Part shown: piece after piece, positions 61,101 through 64,000 of the stretch
Numbering within the stretch: the stretch's first letter is position 1
Layout of the letters: each line of letters begins with the position of its first letter
NCBI GenBank assembly: GCA_949358305.1
Contig: OX442316.1
Span: forward strand, 496,001 to 560,000
DNA: 64,000 nt
Origin: Strigamia acuminata
Taxonomy: Eukaryota; Arthropoda; Chilopoda; Geophilomorpha; Linotaeniidae
Reading direction: 5' to 3'
Translations under genes and position numbers: made by a program
The notes under the pieces: model-generated
What the model was told of the DNA's origin: nothing
The model's input: the letters and a program-made list of their open reading frames with translations, nothing else
Database searches by the model: none

Positions 61101-64000
61101 AACACCCAAGCAATAAATTTTGAAAAAAAAATTTTGAGCTTATTTCACATCGCAGTTGACTTAGCACAAACACCACAAGACCAATGTCTCTGAATGTTCA
61201 GAAATAGTGTTTAAACCTTAGTAGAAGGCTCCAATGTAAGTTTTAGAAACATCCAACCAATGATTTGGGAGAATAGACTTTTGATCTCATCACAGTTGAC
61301 TTAGCACAAACACCACAAGACCAATGTCTCTGAACGTTCAGAAATAGTGTTTAAACCTTAGTAGAAGGCTCCAATGTAAGTTTTAGAAACATCCAACCAA
61401 TGATTTGGGAGAATAAACTTTTGATCTCATCACAGTTGACTTAGCACAAACACCACAAAACCAATGTCTCTGAATGTTCAGAAATAGTGTTTAAACCTTA
61501 GTAGAAGCCTTCAATATAAGTTTTAGCAACACCCAAGCATTAAATTTTGAAAAAAAAATTTTGAGCTCATTTCACATCGCAGTTGACTTAGCCCAAACAC
61601 CACAAGACCAATGTCTCTGAATGTTCAGAAATAGTGTTTAAACCTTAGTAGAAGCCTTCAATATAAGTTTTAGCAACACCCAAGCAATAAAATTTGAAAA
61701 AAAAATTTTGAGCTTATTTCACATCGCAGTTGACTTAGCACAAACACCACAAGACCAATGTCTCTGAATGTTCAGAAATAGTGTTTAAACCTTAGTAGAA
61801 GGCTCCAATGTAAGTTTTAGAAACATCCAACTAATGATTTGGGAGAATAAACTTTTGATCTCATCACAGTTGACTTAGCACAAACACCACAAGTCCAATG
61901 TCTCTGAATGTTTAGAAATAGTGTTTAAACCTTAGTAGAAGCCTTCAATATAAGTTTTAGCAACACCCAAGCAATAAATTTTGAAAAAAAAATTTTGAGC
62001 TTATTTCACATCGCAGTTGACTTAGCACAAACACCACAAGACCAATGTCTCTGAATGTTCAGAAATAATGTTTAAACCTTAGTAGAAGGCTCCAATGTAA
62101 GTTTTGGAAACATCCAACCAATGATTTGGGAGAATAGACTTTTGATCTCATCACAGTTGACTTAGCACAAACACCACAAGTCCAATGTCTCTGAATGTTT
62201 AGAAATAGTGTTTAAACCTTAGTAGAAGCCTTCAATATAAGTTTTAGCAACACCCAAGCAATAAATTTTGAAAAAAAAATTTTGAGCTTATTTCACATCG
62301 CAGTTGACTTAGCACAAACACCACAAGACCAATGTCTCTGAATGTTCAGAAATAGTGTTTAAACCTTAGTAGAAGGCTCCAATGTAAGTTTTAGAAACAT
62401 CCAACCGATGATTTGGGCGAATAGACTTTTGATCTCATCACAGTTGACTTAGCACAAACACCACAAGACCAATGTCTCTGAATGTTCAGAAATAGTGTTT
62501 AAACCTTAGTAGAAGGCTCCAATGTAAGTTTTAGAAACATTCAACCGATGATTTGGGAGAATAGACTTTTGATCTCATCACAGTTGACTTAGCACAAACA
62601 CCACAAGACCAATGTCTCTGAATGTTCAGAAATAGTGTTTAAACCTTAGTAGAAGGCTCCAATGTAAGTTTTAGAAACATCCAACCAATGATTTGGGAGA
62701 ATAGACTTTGATCTCATCACAGTTGACTTAGCACAAACACCACAAGACCAATGTCTCTGAATGTTCAGAAATAGAGTTTAAACCTTAGTAGAAGCCTTCA
62801 ATGTAAGTTTTAGCAACATCCAAGCAATGATTTGGGAGAATAGACTTTTGATCTCATCACAGTTGACTTAGCACAAACACCACAAAACCAATGTCTCTGA
62901 ATGTTCAGAAATAGTGTTTAAACCTTAGTAGAAGGCTCCAATGTAAGTTTTAGAAACATCCAACCAATGATTTGGAAGAATAGACTTTTGATCTCATCAC
63001 AGTTGACTTAGCACAAACACCACAAGACCAATGTCTCTGAATGTTCAGAAATAGTGTTTAAACCTTAGTAGAAGGCTCCAATGTAAGTTTTAGAAACATC
63101 CAACCGATGATTTGTGAGAATCGACTTTTGATCTCATCACAGTTGACTTAGCACAAACACCACAAGACCAATGTCTCTGAATGTTCAGAAATAGTGTTTA
63201 AACCTTAGTAGAAGGCTCCAATGTAAGTTTTAGAAACATCCAACTAATGATTTGGGAGAATAAACTTTTGATCTCATCACAGTTGACTTAGCACAAACAC
63301 CACAAGTCCAATGTCTCTGAATGTTTAGAAATAGTGTTTAAACCTTAGTAGAAGCCTTCAATATAAGTTTTAGCAACACCCAAGCAATAAATTTTAAAAA
63401 AAAAATTTTGAGCTTATTTCACATCGCAGTTGACTTAGCACAAACACCACAAGACCAATGTCTCTGAATGTTCAGAAATAATGTTTAAACCTTAGTAGAA
63501 GGCTCCAATGTAAGTTTTGGAAACATTCAACCAATGATTTGGGAGAATAGACTTTTGATCTCATCACAGTTGACTTAGCACAAACACCACAAGTCCAATG
63601 TCTCTGAATGTTTAGAAATAGTGTTTAAACTTTAGTAGAAGCCTTCAATATAAGTTTTAGCAACACCCAAGCAATAAATTTTGAAAAAAAAATTTTGAGC
63701 TTATTTCACATCGCAGTTGACTTAGCACAAACACCACAAGACCAATGTCTCTGAATGTTCAGAAATAGTGTTTAAACCTTAGTAGAAGGCTCCAATGTAA
63801 GTTTTAGAAACATCCAACCGATGATTTGGGCGAATAGACTTTTGATCTCATCACAGTTGACTTAGCACAAACACCACAAGACCAATGTCTCTGAATGTTC
63901 AGAAATAGTGTTTAAACCTTAGTAGAAGGCTCCAATGTAAGTTTTGGAAACATCCAACCAATGATTTGGGAGAATAGACTTTTGATCTCATCACAGTTGA

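Larger units (their letters stand above)
54152..64000 (+). repeat. Right satellite array, B-rich
   Basis: Continues to the window edge, about 69 monomers, in the same orientation and phase as the middle array. Type B approaches half of all units and often alternates with A. Local markers are GTTTTGGAAACATCC in A monomers, AACTAATGATTT, and AGCCCAAAC (60009 and 61591). No ORFs and no further insertion seen. Confidence 0.97.

Noticed and set aside
59593-61748. A full 1582-bp HOR suggested by the AGCCCAAAC marker at 60009 and 61591
   Set aside because: Marker order agrees only for 59593-60166 against 61175-61748; beyond that the copies diverge, so it is not a complete unit repeat.

Overview
This is eukaryotic heterochromatin, almost certainly from an arthropod and most likely an insect. 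The BEL/Pao and Ty3/gypsy retroelements, the AT-rich satellite and the absence of any host gene point that way; I cannot name the species. About three quarters of the window is one tandem satellite family in a single orientation (1-25005, 40722-53249, 54152-64000), roughly 330 monomers by length. There are two monomer types. Type A is 140 bp (a 139-bp variant lacks one T). Type B is 147 bp; it shares the first half with A but has its own second half containing nine A followed by four T. Marker mutations recur at fixed distances, showing nested higher-order repeats (HORs): 1120, 1288, 1560, 1693, 2134 and 2679 bp, and a 6486-bp block present twice in direct tandem.

The satellite is interrupted by a 15.7-kb island of retroelements (25006-40721), all reading on the minus strand. 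From left to right: (1) a Ty3/gypsy-type element with 3' LTR, PPT, an integrase-less pol (protease, RT, RNase H), gag in the other frame, leader, PBS and 5' LTR. Its two end LTRs are unrelated, so it is probably a chimera. (2) The 5' part of a BEL/Pao element: a gag with three zinc knuckles, a long leader, a PBS, and an inferred LTR of about 1.5 kb. (3) Nested inside that LTR is a complete 5926-bp LTR retrotransposon with two 760-bp LTRs, a 4-bp target duplication (GAAC) and no recognisable coding capacity. The island has no target-site duplication as a whole, and 81 bp of monomer phase is missing across it.

A second, smaller interruption (53250-54151) is a 902-bp non-autonomous DNA transposon. 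It has about 25-bp terminal inverted repeats beginning CACTGG, a 3-bp target duplication (ACC), and clusters of a TTGTAAA motif restricted to both ends.

No host protein-coding gene, rRNA or tRNA was recognised. The gypsy and BEL parts lack pieces needed for autonomy (integrase; the whole BEL pol), so the island looks dead as an autonomous unit. Its LTRs still carry good promoter motifs. The most interesting material is the layered satellite amplification history, the CpG-linked variation, a heat-shock-element-like palindrome in the monomers, the chimeric gypsy element and the non-coding nested LTR element.
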